Origin: an uncultured Eubacteriales bacterium
Lineage (GTDB): Bacteria; Bacillota; Clostridia; Oscillospirales; Acutalibacteraceae
Length of the DNA stretch: 32,005 bases
NCBI GenBank assembly: GCA_934486755.1
Contig: CAKSQT010000014.1
Coordinates: 1-32,005, forward strand
Direction of reading: 5' to 3'
The notes beneath the pieces are model-generated. The model did not search any database, had not been told where the DNA came from, and saw nothing but the letters and a program-made list of their open reading frames with translations. Every line of letters starts with the position of its first letter. Within the stretch, counting starts at the first letter, position 1. The position numbers and the translations under genes are program-made. Positions 8,737 to 14,749 of this stretch are shown piece after piece.

Positions 8737-8759
8737 CTGTAAAGTAATGTCCTTTACAG
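8737..8759 (+). promoter_or_regulatory. Stem-loop at the predicted 5' end of the ylxM-ffh mRNA
   Basis: CTGTAAAG (8737-8744) and CTTTACAG (8752-8759) are perfect complements around a 7-base loop. The expected transcription start from the promoter upstream is about 8739, so the hairpin would form the very 5' end of the transcript. GAGGTG begins two bases after the stem. No T-run follows, so it is not a terminator; protection of the 5' end or modulation of initiation is inferred. Confidence 0.5.
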
Positions 8760-8770
8760 CGAGGTGCTTT

Positions 8771-9079
8771 ATGGGTAAGGATTTGTATGTTTGTTCGTTG
8801 CTTGATGTTTACGGTTGTTTTTTAGGCGATAAACAGCGCCGTTTAACGGAGTATTACTATAATGACGACCTCTCGCTTGCTGAAATAGCGGAAAACGAGG
8901 AAATGACCCGTCAAGGTGTCCGCGATGCAATAACGCGCGCTGTAAAACAGCTTAACGAGCTTGAAGAAAAGTGCAATTATTGCAGTAAGTTCTACCGTTT
9001 AAAGCAACTTTCGCAGGCTGCGAGAAACGGCGTTTTGAGCGACTATTCAGAAATGCTTGATATTATAGATAACATTTAG
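8771..9079 (+). CDS. ylxM: YlxM/p13 family DNA-binding-like SRP accessory protein
   Basis: Small helix-turn-helix protein that in Gram-positive bacteria is encoded directly before ffh and modulates the signal recognition particle. The 102 residues begin MGKDLYVCSLLDVYGCFLGD and contain the sigma-70 region 4-like helix-turn-helix with YYYNDDLSLAEIAE and TRQGVRDAI, followed by a basic/acidic helix. ATG at 8771 is chosen because GAGGTG (8761-8766) precedes it with good spacing. An ORF extension from 8723 would run through the promoter and 5' hairpin. It ends 11 bases before ffh. The family and the pairing with ffh are well established; the molecular effect on SRP is less so. Confidence 0.93.
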   Translation: MGKDLYVCSLLDVYGCFLGDKQRRLTEYYYNDDLSLAEIAENEEMTRQGVRDAITRAVKQLNELEEKCNYCSKFYRLKQLSQAARNGVLSDYSEMLDIIDNI

Positions 9080-9090
9080 GAGATGTGAGT

Positions 9091-10431
9091 ATGGCGTTTG
9101 ACAATTTATCCGATAAACTTTCAGGCGTTTTCAAGCGCCTTCGCTCAAAGGGCAAACTCTCCGAAAGCGATGTTAAGGAGGCTATGCGCGAGGTTCGCTT
9201 AGCACTTCTTGAAGCTGACGTAAACTATAAGGTCGCTAAGGATTTTACAAACAGCGTTGCTGAAAAATGCATAGGTGCAAATGTTATGGAAAGCCTTACC
9301 GCACCTCAAATGGTAGTTAAAATAGTCAAGGAAGAATTAACCGAACTTATGGGAAGCGAGCAGGCTCGCTTGAAAACTTCCTCAAAAATTCCTACCGTGA
9401 TTATGATGTGCGGTTTGCAGGGCTCGGGTAAAACTACCCATTCTGCAAAACTTGCCAAATACTTAAAGGCTCAGGGACACAGACCTTTGCTTGTCGCTTG
9501 TGATATTTACCGTCCCGCCGCTATCGAACAACTGAAAGTAGTCGGCAAGGCAGTTGATTGTCCCGTTTTTGAAATGGGGACAGAAAAGCCTGAGATAATC
9601 GCTAAAAAAGCTGTTGCTCACGCGCGTGATTACGGGTATGATTTCGTCATTCTTGATACCGCAGGCCGTCTTCACATTGACGTCGATCTGATGGAAGAAT
9701 TGAAGCGCATAACACAGACAGTCGAAGTCAACGATGTTTTGCTTGTTATTGACTCTATGGTGGGTCAGGACGCCGTTAATATTGCAAAAGCGTTTAATGA
9801 ACAGCTTGAAATCGACGGTATAATTCTCACCAAGCTTGACGGTGATACAAGAGGCGGTGCCGCGCTGTCCGCAAGGGCGGTTACGGGCAAACCTATAATG
9901 TTTGTCGGCGTGGGCGAAAAGCTCGACGAACTTGATGAATTTCACCCTGACCGAATGGCTTCGCGTATACTCGGTATGGGCGATGTACTTTCGCTTATAG
10001 AACGTGTTGAAAACGAGCTTGACGAGAAAAAGGCAGAGGAAACCGCAAAACGTTTGCAACAGAATAAATTTGATATGAACGATCTGCTTGAACAGTTTCA
10101 GCAGATAAAGAAAATGGGTTCTCTCAAAAGCGTTCTGTCGATGATTCCTGGTATGTCAAAGCAGCTTCGCGATGTTGATATTGACGACAGGCAAATGCTT
10201 CGAGTAGAGGCTATTATCAAGTCGATGACCGCAAAAGAACGTTCTAAACCCGATATAATAGGCGGTTCAAGAAAACGCAGGATTGCCGCAGGTTCAGGCA
10301 CAAAGGTTGAAGATGTAAACAAACTTTTGCGACAATACGAGCAAATGAAAAAGATGTTCAAACAGATGACGGCAAAGGGCGGCAAACGCCGTCTTATGAG
10401 AGGAATGCCGCCAGGTGGTTTTGGTTTTTAA
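9091..10431 (+). CDS. ffh: Signal recognition particle protein Ffh (SRP54)
   Basis: GTPase that with 4.5S/scRNA targets ribosomes making membrane proteins to FtsY. The 446 residues show the N helical bundle (1-90), the G domain with GLQGSGKT (108-115), DTAGR (189-193) and TKLD (247-250), and a methionine-rich M domain (about 300 to the end) finishing MKKMFKQMTAKGGKRRLMRG. ATG at 9091 is preferred over GTG 9085: GGAG (9079-9082) is 8 bases from 9091 but only 2 from 9085, and MAFDNLSDKL is the usual start. It follows ylxM and precedes rpsP by 51 bases in the same operon. No SRP RNA gene is recognised in the window. Confidence 0.97.
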   Translation: MAFDNLSDKLSGVFKRLRSKGKLSESDVKEAMREVRLALLEADVNYKVAKDFTNSVAEKCIGANVMESLTAPQMVVKIVKEELTELMGSEQARLKTSSKIPTVIMMCGLQGSGKTTHSAKLAKYLKAQGHRPLLVACDIYRPAAIEQLKVVGKAVDCPVFEMGTEKPEIIAKKAVAHARDYGYDFVILDTAGRLHIDVDLMEELKRITQTVEVNDVLLVIDSMVGQDAVNIAKAFNEQLEIDGIILTKLDGDTRGGAALSARAVTGKPIMFVGVGEKLDELDEFHPDRMASRILGMGDVLSLIERVENELDEKKAEETAKRLQQNKFDMNDLLEQFQQIKKMGSLKSVLSMIPGMSKQLRDVDIDDRQMLRVEAIIKSMTAKERSKPDIIGGSRKRRIAAGSGTKVEDVNKLLRQYEQMKKMFKQMTAKGGKRRLMRGMPPGGFGF

Positions 10432-10482
10432 GAGTTTATATTCTTTTAAAAATATATATTTCTTTATGGAGGTGTTTGTATA

Positions 10483-10725
10483 ATGGCAGTTAAAATCAGA
10501 CTTCGCCGTTTAGGCGCAAAAAAAGCTCCTTTTTACCGTGTAGTTGTTGCTGATTCAAGATTCCCGCGTGACGGACGTTTTATCGAGGAAATCGGATATT
10601 ATGATCCCACAAAGAATCCCGCAGTAGTTAATATTGACGGCGAGAAGGCTAAGAAGTGGATAGCAAACGGTGCCCAGCCTACCGATACCGTTAAGGCTCT
10701 GCTTAAAAAGAATGATGTTCTCTAA
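10483..10725 (+). CDS. rpsP: 30S ribosomal protein S16
   Basis: Small-subunit assembly protein that binds 16S rRNA. The 80-residue length and the sequence MAVKIRLRRLGAKKAPFYRV, then VADSRFPRDGRFIEEIGYYD, are diagnostic of bacterial S16. A strong GGAGG (10468-10472) precedes the ATG. It lies in the conserved order ffh, rpsP, khpA, rimM, trmD. Confidence 0.98.
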   Translation: MAVKIRLRRLGAKKAPFYRVVVADSRFPRDGRFIEEIGYYDPTKNPAVVNIDGEKAKKWIANGAQPTDTVKALLKKNDVL

Positions 10726-10752
10726 TTTTCAGTAATATGGTATGGTGATTTT

Positions 10753-10986
10753 ATGAAAGAACTTTTGATCTCTATTGCATCAGGTCTTGTTGAAGACCCC
10801 GATGCGGTAACAGTTACTGTTGATGAGCCTGACGATGAAAACGTTGTCGTTTATCATCTTCACGTGGCAGAGAACGATATGGGACGCGTTATTGGTAAAC
10901 AGGGTAGAATAGCTAAGGCTATCCGTACCGTTATGCGTGCCGTTGCCAACCGTGCTAATGAGAAAATTGCGGTTGAAATTGATTAG
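10753..10986 (+). CDS. khpA: KH-domain RNA-binding protein KhpA
   Basis: Single KH-domain protein (YlqC) of 77 residues. The KH signature GxxG appears as GKQGRIAKAIR, preceded by a strand in YHLHVAENDMGRVIG. In other Firmicutes KhpA pairs with KhpB to bind many RNAs and affects cell elongation and division; that role is taken from the family. It begins 27 bases after rpsP. A strong hairpin follows it before rimM and may reduce read-through. Confidence 0.95.
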   Translation: MKELLISIASGLVEDPDAVTVTVDEPDDENVVVYHLHVAENDMGRVIGKQGRIAKAIRTVMRAVANRANEKIAVEID

Positions 10987-11013
10987 TCTGTTAATTTAAT
11001 GGGACTGTATTTT

Positions 11014-11041
11014 GACCGGACATTTTTGTCCGGTCTCATTT
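11014..11041 (+). terminator. Intrinsic terminator-like hairpin between khpA and rimM
   Basis: GACCGGACA (11014-11022) pairs perfectly with TGTCCGGTC (11027-11035) around a TTTT loop. TCATTTTT follows, an imperfect T-run. Because rimM and trmD continue on the same strand only 14 bases later without a visible strong promoter, this is probably a partial terminator or an RNA-processing stem that lowers rimM-trmD relative to rpsP. Confidence 0.6.
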
Positions 11042-11054
11042 TTACGGAGGAAGT

Positions 11055-11570
11055 ATGAAGAAGAAATATCTTGAAGCGGGGAAAATCGTCGGCACTCACG
11101 GAATTGGCGGTATGGTGCGAATACAGCCTTGGTCGGATTCAAGCAGTTTTTTAAGCGGTTTTTCGGTTTTTTACCTTGATGAACAGGGAAATGCCACTTT
11201 AAAAATTGAAAGCGTTCGACCGCACGGAAATGTGGCAATAGCGAAAATCAATGGTTATGACAGCATTGAAAAGGCCGAGTCGCTGCGCAACAAGATTATA
11301 TATATAGATAGGGAAGACTGTACCTTGTCTGACGGCAGATACTTTATAAGCGATTTGCTTGATTGCAATGTGTATGATTCTGAAAGTAAACGGTTTCTCG
11401 GAACAATAACCGATGTTTCTCAAACGGGGGCTAACGATGTATGGCATATTACAAATAATGGAAGAGAGTATTTAATACCTGTTATTGATGATGTGCTTGA
11501 CAGCGTTGATATTGATTTGGGAGTTGTTTATATAACGCCGTTAAGGGGAATTTTTGACGATGAGAATTGA
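11055..11570 (+). CDS. rimM: 16S rRNA processing protein RimM
   Basis: Assembly factor for the 30S head that binds ribosomal protein S19. The 171 residues fit the family. The N-terminal barrel starts KKYLEAGKIVGTHGIGGMVR, and the C-terminal PRC-barrel carries the tryptophan-containing VWHITNNGREYLIPVIDDV typical of RimM. ACGGAGG lies just before the ATG. It overlaps trmD by 11 bases, which suggests coupled translation. Confidence 0.96.
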   Translation: MKKKYLEAGKIVGTHGIGGMVRIQPWSDSSSFLSGFSVFYLDEQGNATLKIESVRPHGNVAIAKINGYDSIEKAESLRNKIIYIDREDCTLSDGRYFISDLLDCNVYDSESKRFLGTITDVSQTGANDVWHITNNGREYLIPVIDDVLDSVDIDLGVVYITPLRGIFDDEN

Positions 11571-12303
11571 TATTATGACCCTTTTCCCCGAAATGTGCGA
11601 AAGCGTTTTGAACGAGAGCATAATCGGTCGTGCAAGGCGTGCGGGCAAGGTTGAGATCGTATGCACAAACATACGTGATTTTGCAGGAAATAAACATAAT
11701 AAGGTTGACGATATGCCATACGGCGGCGGTATGGGTATGATTATGGCGGCTTCGCCGATATACGACTGTTATAAGAGCCTGTATAAGCCTAACGAGCCTA
11801 AGCCGCATTTGGTATATCTGTCTCCCAAAGGCAAAACATTTGACCAGAGAACCGCTGAACGTTATGCGAGCCTTGACAGGCTTGTATTACTGTGCGGTCA
11901 CTACGAAGGTGTTGACGAACGGGTTATAGAAGAAATTGTTGATGAAGAAATATCAATAGGCGACTTTGTACTTACAGGCGGCGAGCTTCCTGCGCTTACG
12001 GTGGCAGACGCGGTATGCCGTATGTTGCCCGGGGTTCTTTCTGACGATATATGCTTTGAGGAGGAAAGCCATTTTTCAGGTCTGCTTGAATATCCTCAAT
12101 ACACAAGACCCTCGGTATGGCACGAAAGAACGGTTCCCGAAGTGCTTTTGTCGGGCGATCACGAAAAAGTCAGAATTTGGCGGCGCTTAAAGTCGATTGA
12201 AATAACAAAATTTCGCAGACCGGATTTGTATGAAAGAGTCGAATTAACAGACGAAGATAAAAAACTTTTCAAAAAAATTGGTGAGGGAAAACTCAAATTT
12301 TAA
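11560..12303 (+). CDS. trmD: tRNA (guanine-N1-)-methyltransferase TrmD
   Basis: SPOUT enzyme that makes m1G37 in tRNAs with G at position 36 followed by G37, using S-adenosylmethionine. The 247 residues start MRIDIMTLFPEM. The trefoil-knot motifs LCGHYEGVDERV and DEEISIGDFVLTGGE bind the methyl donor, and the C-terminal part contains RPSVWHERTVPEVLLSGDH. ATG at 11560 is chosen over TTG 11554, since MRIDI is the family's start; AGGGG lies upstream inside rimM. It is the last gene of this operon. The L19 gene (rplS), which commonly follows trmD, is not present. The tRNA-Pro(GGG) gene nearby carries G36-G37, so it is a likely substrate. Confidence 0.97.
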   Translation: MRIDIMTLFPEMCESVLNESIIGRARRAGKVEIVCTNIRDFAGNKHNKVDDMPYGGGMGMIMAASPIYDCYKSLYKPNEPKPHLVYLSPKGKTFDQRTAERYASLDRLVLLCGHYEGVDERVIEEIVDEEISIGDFVLTGGELPALTVADAVCRMLPGVLSDDICFEEESHFSGLLEYPQYTRPSVWHERTVPEVLLSGDHEKVRIWRRLKSIEITKFRRPDLYERVELTDEDKKLFKKIGEGKLKF

Positions 12304-12386
12304 TCGCTAAATACGTCGTTTTACACAAATACAAAAACGCTTTTCCTATGAATGTTGGATAATTATTAGAACTTATTCACAAATAA

Positions 12387-12414
12387 TTGACGATTTCATT
12401 AAATGTGGTATAAT
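12387..12414 (+). promoter_or_regulatory. Promoter of the HPr gene
   Basis: TTGACG (12387-12392) and TATAAT (12409-12414) lie 16 bases apart, with a TGG extension before the -10. No cre-like operator is evident between it and the gene. Confidence 0.75.
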
Positions 12415-12459
12415 AGTATCATCGATATGAAAGAGATGAAACTTTAAGGAGATATTACT

Positions 12460-12723
12460 ATGTGTGTTAAAGATGTGGTTATTCAGAATCAAGTTGGTTT
12501 GCATGCCCGTCCCGCTACTTTCTTTATTCAAAAAGCTAATGAATACAAATCTTCAATTTGGGTTGAAAAGGACGAACGCAAAGTAAACGCTAAAAGTCTT
12601 TTGGGCGTTCTTTCGCTCGGTATAGTCGGCGGAGCAACCATAAAAATTATTGTTGACGGTTCCGATGAAAAGGAAGCGCTTGACGGTCTTGTAGAATTAG
12701 TTGAATCCGGTTTTTCAGATTAA
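12460..12723 (+). CDS. ptsH: HPr phosphocarrier protein
   Basis: Phosphocarrier of the sugar phosphotransferase system and, in Firmicutes, a cofactor of catabolite control. The 87 residues contain GLHARPA with the phosphorylatable His15. Ser46 lies in NAKSLLGVLSLG, the site used by HPr kinase in Gram-positive bacteria. Both key residues are present, so it is HPr rather than Crh, which lacks the histidine. AAGGAG precedes the ATG. It stands alone between its own promoter and a terminator, without ptsI next to it. A paralogue used only for regulation cannot be excluded. Confidence 0.92.
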   Translation: MCVKDVVIQNQVGLHARPATFFIQKANEYKSSIWVEKDERKVNAKSLLGVLSLGIVGGATIKIIVDGSDEKEALDGLVELVESGFSD

Positions 12724-12738
12724 TGCACATTTAATTTT

Positions 12739-12777
12739 GCCGGTATACATTTTTTGTGTGCCGGCTGTAATTTTTTT
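12739..12777 (+). terminator. Intrinsic terminator after the HPr gene
   Basis: GCCGGTATACA (12739-12749) pairs with TGTGTGCCGGC (12755-12765), including two G-T wobbles, around a T5 loop. TGTAA and then seven T residues follow. The end of the T-run is immediately followed by the -35 box of the tRNA promoter. Confidence 0.85.
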
Positions 12778-12778
12778 A

Positions 12779-12806
12779 TTGACAAATCAGATTTTGCTGG
12801 TATAAT
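12779..12806 (+). promoter_or_regulatory. Promoter of tRNA-Pro
   Basis: A perfect TTGACA (12779-12784) and TATAAT (12801-12806) are 16 bases apart, with a TGG extension. The tRNA starts 26 bases after the -10, a fitting distance for a short 5' leader removed by RNase P. Confidence 0.85.
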
Positions 12807-12831
12807 TAAATAGTTGACTTTTGTTATATTA

Positions 12832-12909
12832 CCGGGTGTGGCGCAGTTTTGGTAGCGCGCTTGAATGGGGTTCAAGAGGCCGCAGGTTCAACTCCTGTCA
12901 CTCGGACCA
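12832..12909 (+). tRNA. tRNA-Pro, anticodon GGG, CCA encoded
   Basis: The acceptor stem CCGGGTG pairs with CACTCGG (one G-T wobble), D-stem GCGC with GCGC, anticodon stem CTTGA with TCAAG, and T-stem GCAGG with CCTGT around the loop TTCAACT. The seven-base anticodon loop ATGGGGT places GGG at positions 34-36, followed by G37. The C1-G72 pair and discriminator A are typical of bacterial tRNA-Pro. The 3' CCA is encoded at 12907-12909. The gene has its own promoter and terminator. Confidence 0.96.
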
Positions 12910-12912
12910 GAA

Positions 12913-12940
12913 AAAAGGACTTGCTTTTGCAAGTCCTTTT
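12913..12940 (+). terminator. Intrinsic terminator after tRNA-Pro
   Basis: AAAAGGACTTGC (12913-12924) pairs perfectly with GCAAGTCCTTTT (12929-12940) around TTTT. It starts 3 bases after the encoded CCA. Confidence 0.88.
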
Positions 12941-12944
12941 AATA

Positions 12945-13026
12945 TTGTAAAATTAAATTCAGCGTGCTATAATGTGAACAGATGTTGATTTGCTTTATTT
13001 ACAGGTTTTGGTTTGTGTGCTAAAAT
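12945..13026 (+). promoter_or_regulatory. Two candidate promoters upstream of the hydrolase leader
   Basis: TTGTAA (12945-12950) with TATAAT (12968-12973), spacer 17 and a TGC extension, is the better match. A second candidate is TTTACA (12998-13003) with TAAAAT (13021-13026), also 17 apart with a TGC extension. Either would give a leader of over 100 bases to the hydrolase ATG and would transcribe through the hairpin at 13041-13064. Confidence 0.4.
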
Positions 13027-13040
13027 TTTCATAAGAAGCG

Positions 13041-13064
13041 AAAGCTGCCGCATAGCGGCTTTTT
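13041..13064 (+). terminator. Terminator-like hairpin in the hydrolase leader
   Basis: AAAGCTGC (13041-13048) can pair with GCGGCTTT (13055-13062) through one G-T wobble around CGCATA, and the T-run spans 13060-13064. It lies between the candidate promoters and the hydrolase gene, so it could be an attenuator or the end of a short RNA. Confidence 0.4.
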
Positions 13065-13075
13065 AAAAACATTTC

Positions 13076-13093
13076 GGTTAGCATATTCTAACC
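13076..13093. promoter_or_regulatory. Palindromic operator upstream of the hydrolase gene
   Basis: GGTTAG (13076-13081) and CTAACC (13088-13093) are perfect inverted repeats around CATATT. The symmetry continues outward as ACATTT and AAATGT with one extra C on the left side. The core GTTAG-N6-CTAAC is identical to that of the palindrome at 14069-14108 next to the DtxR-type regulator, so binding by that regulator is a reasonable inference. Confidence 0.6.
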
Positions 13094-13144
13094 AAATGTG
13101 ACAATGAGGAAGATGAAGTTTGTTCACTAAGGAGAGACTATTAA

Positions 13145-13621
13145 ATGCTGTTTAAAACTTTGGGCGATAAGAAAAATCCTGTTGTGCTGTTTTTCCACGC
13201 TATGGGCGTAACGGGAGAGAGCAGCGAGCCTGTGGCGCGTTATTTGCAGGACAGATATTTCTGTGTGCTTCCGACATCATCTGTTTATTGTGAGGGACAG
13301 AAATATCTTAGCAAAGCGGACGAGACGAAGCAAATTGAGGAATTTCTGTATGAACAGGGTATAAATAGTCTTGCTTTAATAGTTGCATCTTCTATCGGGG
13401 CAGACCTTGCTATTGATTTCATCGCACGAACAAAACTGCCGATAGATCATATCTTTTTTGACGGCGGGCAGTTTGCGCAAATTGCAAATGGTACGAGACG
13501 GATTATGACTCAGTTTCTGTATTTTGCAATCAAAAGCCTGTATTGGTCAAAGGGCAGGATACTCAAAAAAATAATGTGGTGTGTTGATGACGCTAAAACA
13601 AGGTCCGTATCGGTTAAATAA
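13145..13621 (+). CDS. Alpha/beta hydrolase, apparently C-terminally truncated
   Basis: Putative serine hydrolase of unknown substrate. The 158 residues cover the first half of an alpha/beta hydrolase fold: FFHAMGVTGE (16-25) resembles the oxyanion-hole strand and loop, and ASSIG (81-85) is a nucleophile elbow with Ser83. The later HIFFDGGQFA segment resembles the strand preceding the catalytic acid. The C-terminal region that should carry the catalytic His is missing: the frame stops inside a hairpin that is the terminator of the opposite gene, and the last eight or so residues are encoded by that hairpin. AAGGAG lies 10 bases before the ATG. Family members I recall are nearer 250 residues. 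It is probably a remnant or an inactive protein, though a functional short form is possible. Confidence 0.7.
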   Translation: MLFKTLGDKKNPVVLFFHAMGVTGESSEPVARYLQDRYFCVLPTSSVYCEGQKYLSKADETKQIEEFLYEQGINSLALIVASSIGADLAIDFIARTKLPIDHIFFDGGQFAQIANGTRRIMTQFLYFAIKSLYWSKGRILKKIMWCVDDAKTRSVSVK

Positions 13622-13636
13622 TTGATACGGACCTTG
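13595..13636 (-). terminator. Terminator of the DtxR-type regulator, overlapping the hydrolase 3' end
   Basis: CAAGGTCCGTATC (13599-13611) and GATACGGACCTTG (13624-13636) are 13-base perfect inverted repeats around a 12-base loop. On the minus strand the stem is followed by TTTT (13598-13595). The stop codon of the convergent hydrolase frame lies in the loop. Confidence 0.7.
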
Positions 13637-13652
13637 GTAGCTATTTGTCATT

Positions 13653-14021
13653 TTAATTGTGTTTGAAGTCAATAGCATTTTTAATTTTATTAAAACTGTC
13701 ATCGGAGAGACTATGTTCGAGCAGACAGGCTTCTTTTTCGGCTGTTTTTTCGTCTACACCGACGTCGATAAGTCTATGTTTGAAGAAACAATGCCGTTCG
13801 TATATTTTTTCGGCTACAACGCGACCAGTATCTGTCAGATACAGAATATTATCTTTTACAGAGATGAATCCGCCTTTTTTCAGAAGTGACACGGCACGGC
13901 TGACGCTCGGCTTGGTAACACCCAGCCATTCTGAAATGTCGATTGACCGCACGGTGTCTTTTTTCCGCTCAATAATCAATATAGTTTCAAGATAATCCTC
14001 ATCGGAAGCGTGCAGTTTCAT
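13653..14021 (-). CDS. DtxR/MntR family metal-dependent transcriptional regulator
   Basis: Predicted metal-sensing repressor of 122 residues with no SH3-like third domain. The N-terminal winged helix has TVRSIDISEWLGVTKPSVSR (23-42). The dimerisation part carries the metal ligands. Aligned to Bacillus MntR (D8, E11, H77, E99, E102, H103), this protein has D9, E12, H77, C99, E102 and H103: one ligand is cysteine, as in iron-sensing DtxR (C102), the others match manganese-sensing MntR. ATG at 14021 is chosen over 14030: AAAGG directly abuts 14030 but lies 9 bases before 14021, and MKLHASDEDYLETI is the typical start. A 40-base palindrome covers its promoter, implying autoregulation. It is convergent with the short hydrolase. 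Confidence 0.9.
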   Translation of the reverse strand: MKLHASDEDYLETILIIERKKDTVRSIDISEWLGVTKPSVSRAVSLLKKGGFISVKDNILYLTDTGRVVAEKIYERHCFFKHRLIDVGVDEKTAEKEACLLEHSLSDDSFNKIKNAIDFKHN

Positions 14022-14068
14022 ACCGTTCACATCCTTTCTTGTATGTTGTTATTGTCAATTTCTCTGTA

Positions 14069-14108
14069 TGATATAATTCAGTTAGCAGCCTCTAACTGAA
14101 TTATATCA
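14069..14108. promoter_or_regulatory. Large palindromic operator at the regulator promoter
   Basis: Seventeen bases (14069-14085) are perfectly repeated in inverted form at 14092-14108 around CAGCCT. The core is GTTAG-N6-CTAAC, as at 13076-13093. The half-site resembles the DtxR/IdeR half-site GGTTAG/CTAACC, but with 6 bases between halves rather than 1. TATAAT occurs in both arms, so the palindrome includes the minus-strand -10 of the regulator gene and a potential -10 on the plus strand. Confidence 0.75.
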
Positions 14109-14128
14109 AAAAGCAGTTCAAAAGTCAA
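14100..14128 (-). promoter_or_regulatory. Promoter of the DtxR-type regulator
   Basis: On the minus strand TTGACT (14128-14123) and TATAAT (14105-14100) are separated by 17 bases. The -10 lies within the upstream arm of the palindrome, so a bound repressor would block it. Confidence 0.75.
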
Positions 14129-14271
14129 TCTGTTTGCCGAGAGTAATACTACGATATAAACGAGCAGTCAACCTAAAAAGGAATTGCTATAAAGACCGCA
14201 CAACGGGTGCGTTGACGATGGAAAACTGTATTGCAAAAAAGATTGATTTTTTATTTATAGAGGCAAAAGTC

Positions 14272-14300
14272 TTGATTTTTAAGTTGGTTTCTGCTATAAC
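14272..14300 (+). promoter_or_regulatory. Promoter of the membrane protein-flavodoxin frame
   Basis: TTGATT (14272-14277) and TATAAC (14295-14300) are 17 bases apart with a TGC extension. It lies 39 bases before the ATG at 14339 and about 165 bases downstream of the palindrome. No GTTAG/CTAAC copy overlaps it. Nothing else is recognised between 14129 and 14271. Confidence 0.5.
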
Positions 14301-14338
14301 AAGTACAATTAGTGTGATGTAGGCAAGGAAAATACAAA

Positions 14339-14749
14339 ATGAAGAATTCGAGATATAATAAAGCAAGACATTTTTTAATTTTTTGGACGCTATTTATCGG
14401 TGTCGGCGCAATTGCAGGAGCTATCGGTATGATTTCAGACCCAAGCGGCAAGGCAATTGGAATGGATGGTGTGCTTCCTTATTTCCAAGTTTTGCCGTTT
14501 GCTGATGTTTTGTTTAGCGATCTGTTATTTTCAGGATTTGCACTTCTTATAGTAAACGGACTTACAAATATAACGGCGGCTGTTTTGCTAATTCTTAAAA
14601 AGAGGATCGGCACTATATTGGGCGGTATATTCGGTATTACGCTTATGCTTTGGATATGTATACAGTTCTATATGTTTCCGCTGAACTTTATGTCAACAAT
14701 CTATTTTATATTCGGGTTATGTCAGGCGGCGACAGGTTATGCCGCTTGA
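14339..14749 (+). CDS. Four-helix integral membrane protein, in frame with the following flavodoxin
   Basis: Protein of 136 residues with about four predicted membrane segments: roughly 11-31, 56-86, 90-112 and 117-135. No catalytic motif is recognised and function is unknown. AAGGAA lies 8 bases before the ATG. The stop TGA at 14747-14749 is followed directly, in the same frame and with no intervening base, by the flavodoxin frame. The junction reads ATGYAA-stop-VFEKQE. From memory, related proteins in other Clostridia read through here with a Trp (TGG) and form one membrane-flavodoxin fusion, which would make this TGA a single-base nonsense change. That comparison was not run here. It could also be two genuinely separate genes. 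Confidence 0.75.
   Translation: MKNSRYNKARHFLIFWTLFIGVGAIAGAIGMISDPSGKAIGMDGVLPYFQVLPFADVLFSDLLFSGFALLIVNGLTNITAAVLLILKKRIGTILGGIFGITLMLWICIQFYMFPLNFMSTIYFIFGLCQAATGYAA

Noticed and set aside
9463..10059. Minus-strand open frame of 198 codons inside ffh
   Set aside because: It is antisense to the Ffh GTPase domain, with composition expected from codon complementarity; no family resemblance.
14069..14108. The large palindrome as an intrinsic terminator
   Set aside because: No T-run follows on either strand, and it overlaps the regulator promoter, which fits an operator better.
14134..14322. 62-codon plus-strand frame after the palindrome
   Set aside because: It would start at TTG without a ribosome binding site, shows no motif and overlaps the promoter for the next gene.
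14747..14749. TGA read as tryptophan by a variant genetic code
   Set aside because: murI, lon, engB, rimM, trxB and other genes in the window end at TGA, so the code is standard here.
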